Assembly: GCA_030765065.1 (NCBI GenBank)
Contig: CM060979.1
Span: 14,351,001 to 14,415,000 of the forward strand
Length of the DNA stretch: 64,000 nt
Origin: Deroplatys truncata
Taxonomy: Eukaryota > Arthropoda > Insecta > Mantodea > Mantidae
Direction: 5' to 3'
The notes below the pieces were generated by a model that was given only the letters and a program-made list of their open reading frames with translations, did not search any database and was not told the origin of the DNA. Shown here in pieces: positions 1 to 10,803 of this stretch (positions are counted from its first letter, which is position 1; every line of letters begins with the position of its first letter). Both the position numbers and the translations under genes were made by a program.

Positions 1-535
1 CAAAAATGTATATGACATAAATTGTGTATTTTAACGCGATCTACATTTCTTGTGTAGTAAAAGTTTGTCTATCTCTTATGGTTTACGAGTTATGCAAAAG
101 TCGTTCACAATAAAGAATACTTTTGGAGACATTCCCAGGAAATTCATGATATACATTTTATTTGTCATAAAAAATCCTAAACATATGATATTTTAATCAA
201 AATCGTTAGAGCCATTTTTGATGAAATTAAAATTTTCGAAAAATCTTCCATGTAAAGGGTACTCTGGGGTGGGGGGATTTTCTTGAAAACCTTCGTGTCG
301 CATCTCTGGAAGATACTGAACCTAAATACCAAGTTTGGTGTTTATCCGACTGTTCGTTTCTGAGTTATGCTGTTCAAAGACAGACACACAGACACACACA
401 TGAACATGTTTCCAAAAATGCTTTTTTTGGATTCAGGGGGTCTCAAAACATGTATTTCCGGTGAAATCTTGGTATCGAATTTTTGGGTGGAATACAATAC
501 TTCCCCTACTTACTATACGTAGTAGAGAAAGTAAA
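1..535 (+). mobile_element. Family A1 repeat, 3' part (cut by window edge)
   Basis: This copy matches the internal and 3' parts of the fuller copies at 8523-9418 and 35690-36652: the block with GGTTTACGAGTTATG, the CA-rich stretch near 380, and the 3' terminus GTAGAGAAAGTAAAAA. Its 5' end lies outside the window. It is noncoding and is followed directly by a second copy in the same orientation. Confidence 0.9.
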
Positions 536-1148
536 AATAAATAACGAATTTCCATTTGAGAAAAGTATTGAAAAATTTAAGGGAATAACAAGCAATATCT
601 CGAAAATGGTTCACTCAACAAAAAAAATGTATATGACATAAATTGTGTATTTTAACGCGATCTACATTTTTTGCATAGTAAAAGTTTGTCTATCTCTTAT
701 GGTTTACCAGTTAAGCAAAGTCGTTCACAAAGAAGAATACTTTTGGAGACATTCCCAGAAAATTCGAGATATACATTTTATTTGTCATGAAAGTATCTTA
801 AACATGTAATGTTTTAATCAAAATCGTTAGAGCCATTTTTGAGAAAATTAAAATTTTCGAAAAATGTTCCATGTAAAGGGTAATCTGGGATGGGGAGATT
901 TTCTTGAAAACCTTCGTGTCGCATCTCTGGAAGATACTGAACCTAAATACCAAGTTTGGTGTTTATCCGACTGTTCGTTTCTGAGTTATGCTGTTCACAG
1001 ACACACACACGGACATGTTTCCAAAAATGCTTTTTTTGGATTCAGGGGGTCTCAAAACATGTATTTCTGGTGAAATCTCGGTAACGAATTTTTGGGTGCA
1101 ATACAATACTTCCCCTACTTACTATACGTAGTAGAGAAAGTAAAAAAA
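536..1148 (+). mobile_element. Family A1 repeat, 5'-truncated, tandem to the previous copy
   Basis: The repeat restarts at the internal sequence AAATAACGAATTTCC directly after the A-run that ends the first copy. It then runs to its own terminus GTAGAGAAAGTAAAAAAA. The junction lies in an A-run that also precedes this internal point in full copies, so microhomology may have joined them. A 69-codon open frame (864-1073) lies inside but is repeat-encoded. Confidence 0.9.
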
Positions 1149-2234
1149 ACGCATTGGTCAGAATGGGATCAATTTTTAAGTCTCGAACACAAAAGACATT
1201 TCGAGCAGTGAAATACACAGATAGGAGAATGTGTTGGTGTTCTAATGTTTCATCTTATCTGTTGTAATGCTGACGATTATGCTTCAGTTATGGCTTCTCG
1301 GGCACCACAGGCGGTGGATTTTGGTGATAAATGCAATGAAATTGTATTTGGGAAAGGAAGTTTGGGAAGGAAGTATTCCAGGCTGAAGCTTAAGATACTC
1401 CTGGAATTTGCAAATTTTGAGGATGAAATTCTTAGGCTTGGGCCAACCTGATCTGAACCAAGCCCGAGTAGTACCCGATCCAGCATGATTGTCTAATTTT
1501 GTTTTAAATAGAATTATATTGATTACTATCGTCATCAGTCCAGTAACTGTTGCTGCCTACAGTACAAAGACTCGAGTTTGGTTTCCAGTACTGACACGCA
1601 AGTTTTTTCCCCTTGCTGGAGGCCCTAGTAAGAGATGTACTCATGTCCTTGGGACCAATTGAGGGGCCACTTTACAGAAATAATCACAGCTGAGTCTTAC
1701 AATCCACATGTAGTAAGTGGCATACTACCTTATTGACCACATGCTACCCGTATTACTGTACCATGTCCTGGGTGTGGGTGGATGGAGGAAGGTGAAGGTT
1801 TCACTCATGCTGTTGTTATTATTATCATCATCTGCAATTGGTTAAAGCAAAGATGTTTTACTTATTAATACTCGTATTACTACTGCTATGGATGTGTGCA
1901 TGCTGCGATAATTGTGCTATTCCCGGGATCTCAACATTGCTGACAAAAAATAAAAGTGATCAACTAATACTTTTTATTTTTACTTTCAAGCCTGCACTTG
2001 GCCTTAACCTAGGGCTGAGGACTTGGTCCAAGCCCGCACAGACCTCTAATAGAAATATAGTACTGTTTTCAGCAATTGAAGCAATTTAATTTTGTGTATC
2101 TTGGACCTATATCCCAAAGCTACAGATAGTGAGAATTTTTCCTCTGAAAACACATGCAGTAATACCTTGATTATCTGTCACTGGGTTAACCATTTGACAC
2201 ATTAACCATCATCATCTTTATTTTTTCTAAAATA
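1149..2234. other. Gap: no recognisable gene
   Basis: Only short frames occur, on both strands, and none resembles a known protein. Two short stretches (about 1435-1470 and 1985-2040) both contain CTTGG...CCAAGCCCG-like words, suggesting an old repeat I cannot name. The stretch 1560-1830 has SINE-tail-like low complexity ending in ATTATTATCATCATC. Confidence 0.5.
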
Positions 2235-3123
2235 TTTTTACTTTCTCTACTACGTATAGTAAGTAGGGGAAGTATTGCATTCCACCCAAAAATTCGATAC
2301 CGAGATTTCACCGGAAATACATGTTTTGAGACCCCCTGAATCCAAAAAAAGCATTTTTGGAAACATGTCCGTGTGTGTGTCTGTGTGTGTGTCTGTGTGT
2401 GTGTGTGTCTGTGTGTGTGTCTGTGAACAGCATAACTCAAAAACGAACAGTCGGATAAGCACCAAACTTGGTATTTAGGTTCAGTATCTTCCAGAGATGC
2501 GACACGAAGGTTTTCAAGAAAATCCCCCCACCCCAGACTACCCTTTACATGGAACATTTTTCGAAAATTTTAATTTTCTCAAAAATGGCTCTAACGATTT
2601 TGATGAAAATATCATATGTTTAAGATAATGTCATGAGAAATGAAATGTATATCTCGAATTTTCTGGGAATGTCACCAAAAGTATTCTTCATTGTGAACGA
2701 CTTTTGCATAACTGGTAAACCATAAGAGATAGACAAAATTTTACTACACGAAAAATGTAGATCGCGTTAAAATACACAACTTATGTCATATACATTTCTT
2801 TTGTTGAGTGAACCGTTTTCGAGATATTGCTTGTTATTTCCTTAAATTTTACAATACTTATACTTTTTCTCACATTCGTTATTCATTTTTTTTATGTCCT
2901 GGACATGCAAAGAGAATGGAATGCGCCACATAGCAACCAGCGTTAAAATATTTGACTATCGCTTAAAACCTACCATATTTCCCTTGCATCTACAAGAAAA
3001 TTACCAATAAGATTGACATCTCGATATCTCGATTAACATGAACCATATGGAGAATAAGCGTTTGTAAAATTAGATTGTACAAGAGTAGAGAAAGTCATGT
3101 GAGTGTAACACATCAGATTTTTT
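2235..3123 (-). mobile_element. Family A1 repeat, near full length
   Basis: Reading the minus strand, the element begins at AATCTGATGTGTTACACTC (near 3120) and ends at AGTAGAGAAAGTAAAAA (near 2235). The 12-bp motif ACTTTCTCTACT occurs near both ends. It contains the GT/CA microsatellite and the hairpin TACTA-TACG-TAGTA at its 3' end. Long minus-strand frames here are read through the repeat and its CA tract (THTHTQTH-like peptide), so I do not call a gene. Confidence 0.92.
2371..2426. repeat. GT/CT-interrupted microsatellite inside family A
   Basis: GTGTGTGT blocks separated by CT steps. Equivalent tracts of different length occur at the same internal position in other A copies (near 9255, 36495, 52775, 56085), so the tract is part of the element. 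Confidence 0.9.
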
Positions 3124-3984
3124 CTTTTTTGTGTTCTGGAATGAAAATTCCCCATACATGGCAAAAATTAACTTGTTTCGTAAATGGATGTTTTCTCTTA
3201 ACAGATGGCTTCAATATTTAAAAAATTCTCAAGTGAAGTACAGTTTAAAAATTACGGAACAAAAGTTTATGTTACGTTTTGTGAAAGCTGATTTATTCAC
3301 GAAACAAATGTTATAATGTGTCCTGGATATTTGCAAGTAGTTTCCCATGCAAGCATGGCAACAATGTTACAAGCTGAATACAGAATGAACATGTAGTCAA
3401 GAAGTTGTTCTGATGCCTTCAGCTGTGTATTACTTAAGTTTTACTTCCAAATCATAAAGTGGTCGTGCTCTAACAGTAGCAGTGATCATAATGCACTATT
3501 GTCACCTAGTGGTGTATCTACAAAATTAGTGAAAAATGGACGTGTGCACTTGTACTGGTTCTACAGAACAAATATCTGTTACCTTTTACCACAAAGCCCT
3601 GCCATGTGGACAACCATCACCTTTATTGCCTATTTTTCGTAATATACAAGAAATGTTTAGTGAGTTTTTTTGTGTAATTGCTTATTAAATCCACTGTTTA
3701 TGTTAAGTATAATGGATTATGCTAGACTACAAATGAAAGCTTTTTTTCTGCAGTACGATTAAACATAGGTGACTTTTACTAATTTCGGTGCGCAGAATTG
3801 AAAAATGCTTTCCGTTTTTCTGTAGCACAGATTTTTTTGGCAATATGGCAAATGTTCAATGAAAATATAATTGTAAAATTTGCAAAAATATTACACACTT
3901 ATATACAACTTTTAAAGAAAATAAAGAAGAATAACATGAAAGCGTACGTAAATTTGAGAATGTATGTTAATTATCTTGTGTACT
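3124..3984. other. Gap: no recognisable gene
   Basis: AT-rich sequence with short frames only. I see no transposon termini or protein similarity. It borders the 3' end of the minus-strand relic that follows and may include its untranslated region. Confidence 0.5.
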
Positions 3985-4770
3985 CCGTTTTCTTTTCCCA
4001 TGGAACTTCACTGTAAGTGATTTTCTCGAGTGTTCTCTGGTAGGTTTGTCACATGCAAGACACCAGCAGTAAATGGCCATCATATGTACATCCCAACATC
4101 CCTGATAGCATTGTTCAAGTCCTGGTGAAACCTTTCACCTTTCTTTTCAATGACAGCTCCTAAATTCGACGGAAAGTTTGTAAGATGCGACTTGAAGTGA
4201 AGCTTCAAACTCATTATAGCCGAGCAGTCTGAAATTTTCCAGCATATTTCTGACAATTTCTTTGTATTGAAGGTCTTTCACATTGTCCACAAATTTCTTA
4301 ACAACCTCCGTGAATCCATTCCATCATCTATTTCAGATTCATTCTTAGAGCTGGTAAAATTAACATCTTTCATAAATTTCCTTATCTGTCGCCCAACAAA
4401 TACTCCCTCTCTGATTTTAGCCTGTGACAGTGATGGAAACCTTGTGTGTAAGTACTGAGAGCAAGGGCAACTTTTGTCAAGTGTTTTCACAAATTGCTTC
4501 ATCATGCCAAGTTTTATGTGTAATGGAGGGAGTAGAATCTTTTGACGATCAACAAGAGGCACATTAGCATTTTTTAATCCAGGTTCCAGTTGCTGCCTCT
4601 CAGGCCATTGGTCAGTTTCCCAATGGTTATCCCTTGGTCTGCTATCCCATTCACGAAGAAAACAAGGTAATTTTGTGTATTCTCCCTGTTGTCCTAGTAA
4701 CAGACCAGTGACCTTCAACTCACCACATATTTGCCACTCATGGTTGTGGTACTTAATTTTCTCAAAAACA
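3985..4770 (-). pseudogene. Relic of a conserved arthropod protein family of unknown function
   Basis: On the minus strand this region encodes recognisable blocks in order: EWQICGELKVTGLLLG, YTKLPCFLREWDSRPRDNH, LLPPLHIKLGMMKQFVKTLD, AKIREGVFVGRQIRKFMKD and, after a frame break near 4270, NLGAV..KKGERFHQDL. From general knowledge, these blocks match a multicopy family common in arthropod genomes and usually left uncharacterised; I infer a mobile-element link. The ends are missing and the frame is broken, so it is non-functional. The longest frame (4278-4931) overruns into the rosa element, so its N-terminal part is a chimera. Confidence 0.65.
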
Positions 4771-5254
4771 TGTGGTTTATGCATGATGGGGCTCCGGCAC
4801 ATTTTAGTCGCATTGTTCGAGATGCACTGACTGGTATCTACCATGACCGATGGATAGGCAGAGGAGGACCAGTTCCATGGCCTGCACATTTTCCTGACCT
4901 CAATCCTGTGGATTTTTACCTCTGGGGGCATCTTAAATCATTGGTTTATGGAGCAACCAGCAGAAACGCTTCGACGTGTCATGGAAGCCTGCGAAACCAT
5001 TCGACACCATCCCGGAGATTTTGACAGGGTGCGACATTCCATGATTCGACGAGTACAGGCATGCATAGAAGCAAGAGGAGGACATTTCGAGCATTTATTA
5101 TGAGTTTTGTGTGTTATAAGTGTACCACTGTGTGGAACACCACCTAACGAGTAAACAAAGGATTATGGGACATGTGTTCATATGAGCTTTTTTCGTTCTT
5201 GTGGTGTAAAGAACCCATACCCGAAGTTTGTAAAAGTATTTCTGAAACACTCTG
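4771..5254 (+). mobile_element. rosa-type (DD41D) Tc1/mariner element, 3' half
   Basis: Encodes FMHDGAPAHFSR, then PDLNPVDFYLWGHLKSL, then MIRRVQACIEARGGHFEHLL and a stop at 5103. Counting from the D of MHDGAP to the D of NPVDF gives 41 intervening residues, the DD41D spacing of rosa elements. The 3' terminal region (about 5150-5254) matches the right terminal inverted repeat of the copy at 44823-45790. The 5' half is missing. Frame shifts lie inside the ORF near 4960. Confidence 0.8.
4781..5103 (+). pseudogene. DD41D transposase fragment
   Basis: The C-terminal half of a DDD transposase that cuts and rejoins element ends. It keeps the second aspartate (MHDGAPAHF) and third aspartate (PDLNPVDFYLWGH). 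It lacks the N-terminal helix-turn-helix and the first catalytic residue. A frame change near 4960-4970 separates the LWGHLKSLVYG part from the MEACETIRHHPG part. It is not functional. Confidence 0.75.
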
Positions 5255-6298
5255 TATAGAAGAAGTTTTCAACTCAGTTGAAGTTGAGATCTATGATAGC
5301 TATAAATGTAAACATAAATACCTCGCAAGAGGACAGACCTGACCCATAGAACAAAACTGATAAGTGCTGGGAAATTAAACATAAACAGCTGGCTGATAAG
5401 CAGACGGAAGCAAGCCAATTAGAAAGAAAATCAACAACAGATTTAGAATAACATAATGAAACGTAGCAGTAAGCATTATAAGCTGAATAAATTTAGCACC
5501 ATAGACATATATGCACAGATCATAAAAACTAGATGTGATAGCCAAAAACGGACTTCATTTTTTAAATCGGGTCACCGATTTCCATTAGTCACATATTTTT
5601 GTTTATACCGTAGAATCAATGTTGACCAGTGTTTCTGTCATTTTTGGTTAACTGTCTACTGTATTTGTTTACAGCATGTTCTGATCAATATCTCTGCCTC
5701 TGTGTGCTGAGAATGATTTTATTTTTTGCACAATCTGTCAACATAAAATATTACTAGATATTTTAGATTATGTGCATTAAAAATTATTTAATTCTGCACT
5801 TTAATGGTTTTTTCCTTTTTTGTTTTCAGAAAGTCTTTCGTAAAAGGGTGATATGGTGAACGTCATATTGTTTTATGTGAAACATACAGATTTGTAATAT
5901 TACATGAACTATTGTATATAAAATAAAAGCTTATATAATTTTGTACATAGATACTTGACATTGTGTTACTTGACAGCAATGCAGTGTTATCATCACTGTC
6001 CTGTGTTGGTTGTGTAGTATAAAATTCAGTTCTACATTTATGAATTATTCTTTTTGTAATAAAAATATGACAAGCCAATTTGTGGATGTTTAAATGTTGA
6101 ATAAAAAGTTAAATGCAACAGAACCATTATCTACTAACAACTATACCCACAAGTTTTCCTTAGTGTTTCTGACTCCCTAGTGATCACTTGATAGACTTCG
6201 ATAAATGTTGAATGTGAATTTTGAAGGTAGCTATACCAAAATGCAAAATGATCTTTGCCAATATAAGCATTGGAGGAATTAAGCACAAACATTCCCTA
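5255..6298. other. Gap: no recognisable gene
   Basis: An 84-codon frame (5456-5710) and shorter ones exist but resemble nothing I know. The stretch is AT-rich. No repeat shared with the rest of the window is visible. Confidence 0.5.
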
Positions 6299-6938
6299 AA
6301 AATTCTGATGTGTTGCACTCATATGACTTTCTCTACTCTTATTGCTAATTTTCTTGTAGGTGCAAGGGGAATTGCTAGACTTTAAGCGTTAGTCAAATAT
6401 TTTAAGAGCTGGTTGCTATGTGGAGCATTCCATTCTCTTTGCATGTCCAGGGCATAAAAAAGCAAATAACCAATTCCCATTTGAGAAAAAGTATAAGTAT
6501 TGGAAAATTCAAATAAGAAGGAATATTTCGGAAATGGTTCATTCCACAAAAAAATGTATAGGACATTTTTTTGTAGTAAAATTTTGTCTATCTCTTATGG
6601 TTTACCAGTTATACAAAAGTTATTCAGAATTAAGAGGACTTTTGGGGACATTCCCAGAATATTCAAGATATACATTTTATTTTCCATGAAAATATCTTAA
6701 ACGTATCATATTTTAATCAAAATCGTTAGAGCCATTTTTGAGAAAATCAAAATGTTAGAAAAATGATCCATGTAAAGGGTAGTTTGGAGAGGGGGATTTT
6801 CTTGAAAGTCTTTGTGTCACAGCCTTGGAAGGTGCTGAAGCTAAATACCACGTTTGGTATTTATTTGACTTTTTATTTTTGAGTTATGCTGTTCACAGAA
6901 AGACACACATGTGAAAGAGAAAGTAGAGAAAGTAAAAA
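6299..6938 (+). mobile_element. Family A repeat, internally deleted
   Basis: It starts AATTCTGATGTGTTGCACTC and ends GTAGAGAAAGTAAAAAT. It contains the core block TCTCTTATGGTTTACCAG. The CA-rich and 3' parts are shortened, and the block from the CA tract to the 3' hairpin is missing. Confidence 0.85.
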
Positions 6939-6970
6939 TACTAATTAAGTAACAGTGAGTGAACAATCCT

Positions 6971-7873
6971 ATTACTTTCTCTACTACGTATAGTAAGTAG
7001 GGGAAGTATTGTATTCCACCCAAAATTTCGATACCGAGATTTCACCGGAAATACATGTTTTGAGACCCCCTGAATAAAAAAAAAAGGCATTTTTGGAAAC
7101 ATGTCTGTGTGTGTGTGTGTCTGTGAACAGCATAACTCAGAAACGAACAGTCGGATAAACACCAACCTGGTATTTAGGTTCAGTATCTTCCAAGGATGCG
7201 ACATGAAGGTTTTCAAGAAAATCCCCCCACCCCAGATTACCCTTCACATGGAAGATTTTTCGAAAATTTTAATTTTCTCAAAAATGGCTCTAACGATTTT
7301 GATTAAAATATCATATGTTTAAGATATTTTTATGACAAATAAAATGTATATCTTGGATTTCCTGGGAATGTCTCCAAAAGTATTGTTCATTGTGAACGAC
7401 TTTTCCATAACTGGTAAACCATAAGAGATAGACAAAATTTTACTACACAAAAAATGTAGATCGCGTTAAAATACACAATTTATGTCATATACATTTTTTT
7501 TTGTTGAGTGAACCATTTTCGAGATATTGCTTGTTATTCGCTTAAAATTTTCAATACTTATTTTCTCAAATGGGAATTCGTTATTCATTTTTTTTTGTCT
7601 TGGATATGCAGAGAGTATTAATGTGTGGCAAAGGGAATGGTGCTGCACCTAGCAACCAGCTATTAAGAGATATGTATATGCTTAAAGGCTACTGTATTTC
7701 TATATTGCCCTTGTAAATATATATTCCCCTTACATCTACAAGAAAATTAGCAATAAGATAGACTCTGCAAATGTTTATCTCGATTAACATGAAGTAGATG
7801 GAGAATAAGCGTTTGTATAAGTAGTTTGTACAAGAGTAGAGAAAGTCATGTGAGTGTAATACATCAGATTTTC
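6971..7873 (-). mobile_element. Family A1 repeat, near full length
   Basis: Minus-strand copy from the TCTGATGTATTACACTCACA terminus (near 7870) to the hairpin and AGTAGAGAAAGTAAT end (6971). It lies 30 bp from the copy at 6299-6938 in opposite orientation, making a large imperfect inverted pair. A short GT tract is at 7103-7120. Confidence 0.92.
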
Positions 7874-8029
7874 TTGTGTTATGTAATTATTGTCCTTCAC
7901 CGAGTGACAATAGTTCATTCAACAGGTTAAGAGGTACGAGTGGTAGGTTTGTTAAATTTATAGCAGATTAAGACTGTGCGAGGTAAAAATACTTTATGTT
8001 CATAAACTAGAGATGAACGTGACTTCATG

Positions 8030-8112
8030 TCACAAAATGTTTTTTCCTCTACCGCGTACCTAGTAGGCAGAGGAAGTATTGCATTCCACCTAAAAATTCC
8101 ATACAAGGGATG
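8030..8112 (-). mobile_element. Family A 3'-end fragment
   Basis: Contains CCTCTACCGCGTACCTAGTA and GGAAGTATTGCATTCCACC, matching the 3' end of family A in reverse. It is diverged and truncated. Confidence 0.75.
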
Positions 8113-8146
8113 CAGTCTAACTCAGATTACTAAAAAAACAAAAATT

Positions 8147-8438
8147 GAAATTGAGTTTTACTTGTGGACGCTCTTCAACTGCTGTCATCTTTAGCTCCCA
8201 TTCTATATTGGGCTTGAAAGACCGGTCATTTTGCTCCAACGCCTCTTTATCAGGCTTGAGGTTCTTTTACGTGCCGTATATCTACCACACGGGACCACCA
8301 GCTTTACTTCCCTTCTGCAGGAAGCTATGCTAGTAATTTTTAGGCCCGAAAAAAAATCTATCGTCCTCCGCCGGGGTTGAATCCGCGACTTTGGTAATTA
8401 GAGGCTAGCATGGCAACCACTACACCACGGAGGACGAC
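8147..8438 (-). mobile_element. SINE D (tRNA-Val-like head), full length
   Basis: On the minus strand it begins with a tRNA-like head: TCCTCCGTGGTGTAGTGG (A box) and, further on, a B box of the GGTTCAA type. A body with TACGGCACGTAAAAGAACC follows, and the tail ends in ACTCAATTT. The head resembles tRNA-Val. Such SINEs are transcribed by RNA polymerase III and moved by LINE machinery. At least five other copies are in the window. Confidence 0.88.
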
Positions 8439-8522
8439 ACATGCTGCATGTCAGGGCGGTCAATATTCTAACTTGAGTCACTAGATATATAAACAGAGAA
8501 ATCACCATACAACCTATTTACA

Positions 8523-9418
8523 AAAAATCTGATGTGTTACACTCACATGACTTTCTCTACTCTTGTACAAACTATTTATACAAACGCTTATTCTCCATCT
8601 ACTTCATGTTAATCGAGATAAACATTTGCAGAGTCTATCTTATTGCTAATTTCCTTGTAGATGTAAGGGGAATATAGAAATACAGTAGCCTTTAAGCACA
8701 TACATATCTCTTAATAGCTGGTTGCTAGGTGCAGCACCATTCCCTTTGCCACAGATATACTCTTTGCATATCCAAGACAAAAAAATGAATAACGAATTCC
8801 CATTTGAGAAAATAAGTATTGGAAAATTTAAGGGAATAACAAGTAATATCTCGAAAATGGTTCACTCAACAAAAAAAAAATGTATATGACATAAATTGTG
8901 TATTTTAATGCGATCTACATTTTTTGTGTAGTAAAATTTTGTCTATCTCTTATGGTTTACCAGTTATGCAAAAGTCGTTCACAATGAAGAATACTTTTGG
9001 AGACATTCCCAGGAAATTCAAGATATACATTTTATTTGTCATAAAAATATCTTAAACATATGATATTTTAATCCAAATCGTTAGAGCCATTTTTGAGAAA
9101 ATTAAAATTTTGGAAAAATTTTCCATGTAAAGGGTAATCTGAGGTGGGGGGATTTTCTTGAAAACCTTCGTGTCGCATCCTTGGAAGATACTGAACCTAA
9201 ATACCAAGTTTGGTGTTTATCCGACTGTTCGTTTCTGAATTATGCTGTTCACAGACAGACACACAGACACACACACAGACATGTTTCCAAAAATGCTTTT
9301 TTGGGGGGGGGATTTAGGGGGTCTCAAAACATGTATTTCCGGTGAAATCTCGGTATCAAATTTTTGGGTGGAATACAATACTTCCCCTACTTACTATACG
9401 TAGTAGAGAAAGTAAAAA
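8523..9418 (+). mobile_element. Family A1 repeat, reference full-length copy (putative HINE/DINE-1-like Helentron)
   Basis: The core element is 8528-9413, 886 bp between A-runs. At the 5' end, TCTGATGTG contains a hairpin (ATGTG 8532-8536, CACAT 8544-8548), then ACTTTCTCTACT at 8550-8561. At the 3' end, a hairpin TACTA-TACG-TAGTA lies at 9392-9405, and AGTAGAGAAAGT (9402-9413) is the exact inverse of the 5' motif but placed at the very end. A CA tract lies near 9250-9285. Asymmetric inverted repeats, a 3' hairpin, an internal microsatellite and T-rich target sites are traits described for Helentron-associated elements. That assignment is inference, since no Rep/helicase is present. Confidence 0.85.
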
Positions 9419-9943
9419 TCTAATGCGACACATTCACATGACTTTGCTATCATTTATTAGTGAGTACACAAATTATTCTTACTCAAGGCTATTTTTCTAT
9501 CTTCTAATTTTAATCGAGATAAACCTTTGCAAAAACAGCTACATTACACATTTCGTTATAGATACAAAGGGAACAGCTATAGTCAAATGTTTAACAACTG
9601 AACGCACTTGCCAGTGGGAATCGGTTGCGGAGTTTAATGTTGTACCGGCAAGTTGCCATAGTGGTTCAAATCCCGGCGATGGCATTGAATTTTTCAGTCG
9701 TCTGATTCTACCTTTCCAACCCTGTCCAACACACGGCTTGTGTGAAAGAACAATTCCATTAAGTTTGATATTTATCCGACTTTTTGTTTTGAGTTATGCT
9801 GTACATGCACACGCACGCACACACACGCGTTCCCAAAAATGCCTTATTTGCATTCAGGGAGCCTGAAAACGCGTATTTCCGGTGAATGCAATACTTCCCC
9901 TACTTACTATATCTAGTAGAGAAAGTGAAAATGCACTATTTCG
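9414..9943 (+). mobile_element. Family A2 repeat, head-to-tail with the previous copy, interrupted
   Basis: The 3' A-run of the preceding copy is also the 5' A-run of this one: GAAAGTAAAAATCTAATGCG. The 5' part reaches 9600 (ACATTTCGTTATAGATAC, TCAAATGTTTAACAACTG). The 3' part resumes near 9745 with TATTTATCCGAC, a CA tract and CTAGTAGAGAAAGTGAAAA. About 145 bp of foreign sequence replaces the middle. Confidence 0.82.
9601..9745 (+). other. tRNA-like (SINE-type) fragment inside A2
   Basis: It contains GTTCAAATCCCGGC, a good B-box match, and a weak A-box candidate upstream (GTTGCGGAG). It interrupts family A2. It is too short and degenerate for a functional tRNA and is probably a SINE head. 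Confidence 0.35.
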
Positions 9944-10616
9944 GTCTTCTGCTAGTATTGTGAGTCATTTTCATATCATCAGAGCTAGGACAAATATCCT
10001 TTGGCTTACAGTGTGCGCACGCAGCGACTTTTATCTCGACAGTGCGGCTAGGGGAAAAGGGTACCACAGGTAACCTGGAACTGTAAACAATAACGTCAGG
10101 AGTAGAACAGAACATAAACATAGAGCTCACAAGAGCAACTCTACCATACCAGTAACACAAGTGAACTACTGACTGTTGACTGTGTAGCCCTGGGTCCGTG
10201 TATTGAGTACGACGTCACGTGTAGTAGTTAGGGTGATGGTTACGTTGATTCCCCGCTCAATGGAGATTTGTCCTAGCTCTAGATGTTATATACTGCTCTG
10301 TAATACTATCTTCTTCAATGCAAAGGTTTGGTCATCAGCTTCCTTCTCCGCCATAATCATTGATTATCTATAACCTGGATGTACCTTAAGTGTTAAATTA
10401 AACACTGAACTTTATAACTTAATTTATATAACATACGTATGTTATTAAATGTTGAAGATTACTATACTGAAATAGTATGAAGAACAATTTATAGCAACGT
10501 TTTAATATGATTTTGGCGTACTTACGTAAACCAAACAAATTTCTTGTTTTTCTTTTCTATGCAGATCTTGTTCCTCTAAAATTAAAACTACACACAAACA
10601 GACAACGCTTGTACAA
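9944..10616. other. Gap: no recognisable gene
   Basis: No protein similarity and no repeat shared with other parts of the window. Short frames on both strands look random. The retrotransposon 5' leader begins after it at the C-run near 10620. Confidence 0.5.
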
Positions 10617-10803
10617 AAAAATTTCCCCCCCAGGGGCCTACTATGGTAGGTACGGGATTGGCGCTCCCGGGGTCCCTAGCCACACTCTCGATTGGGTTCC
10701 TCTAAGAGGTGAGAGGGCTTACGCCAAACGCTCAATCAACTTTGGTCCACAAGCGTGTTTGATCAACTACAAGTTACCTCCCTGAACGCAGTCTGACAGA
10801 ATT

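Noticed and set aside
2186..2557. 123-codon minus-strand ORF
   Set aside because: It lies within a family A1 repeat and includes CA-tract-encoded THTHTQTH; the same frame appears in other copies because they are copies.
4278..4931. 217-codon ORF as a single gene
   Set aside because: Its first quarter is the antisense of a rosa transposase; only the later part belongs to the conserved family.
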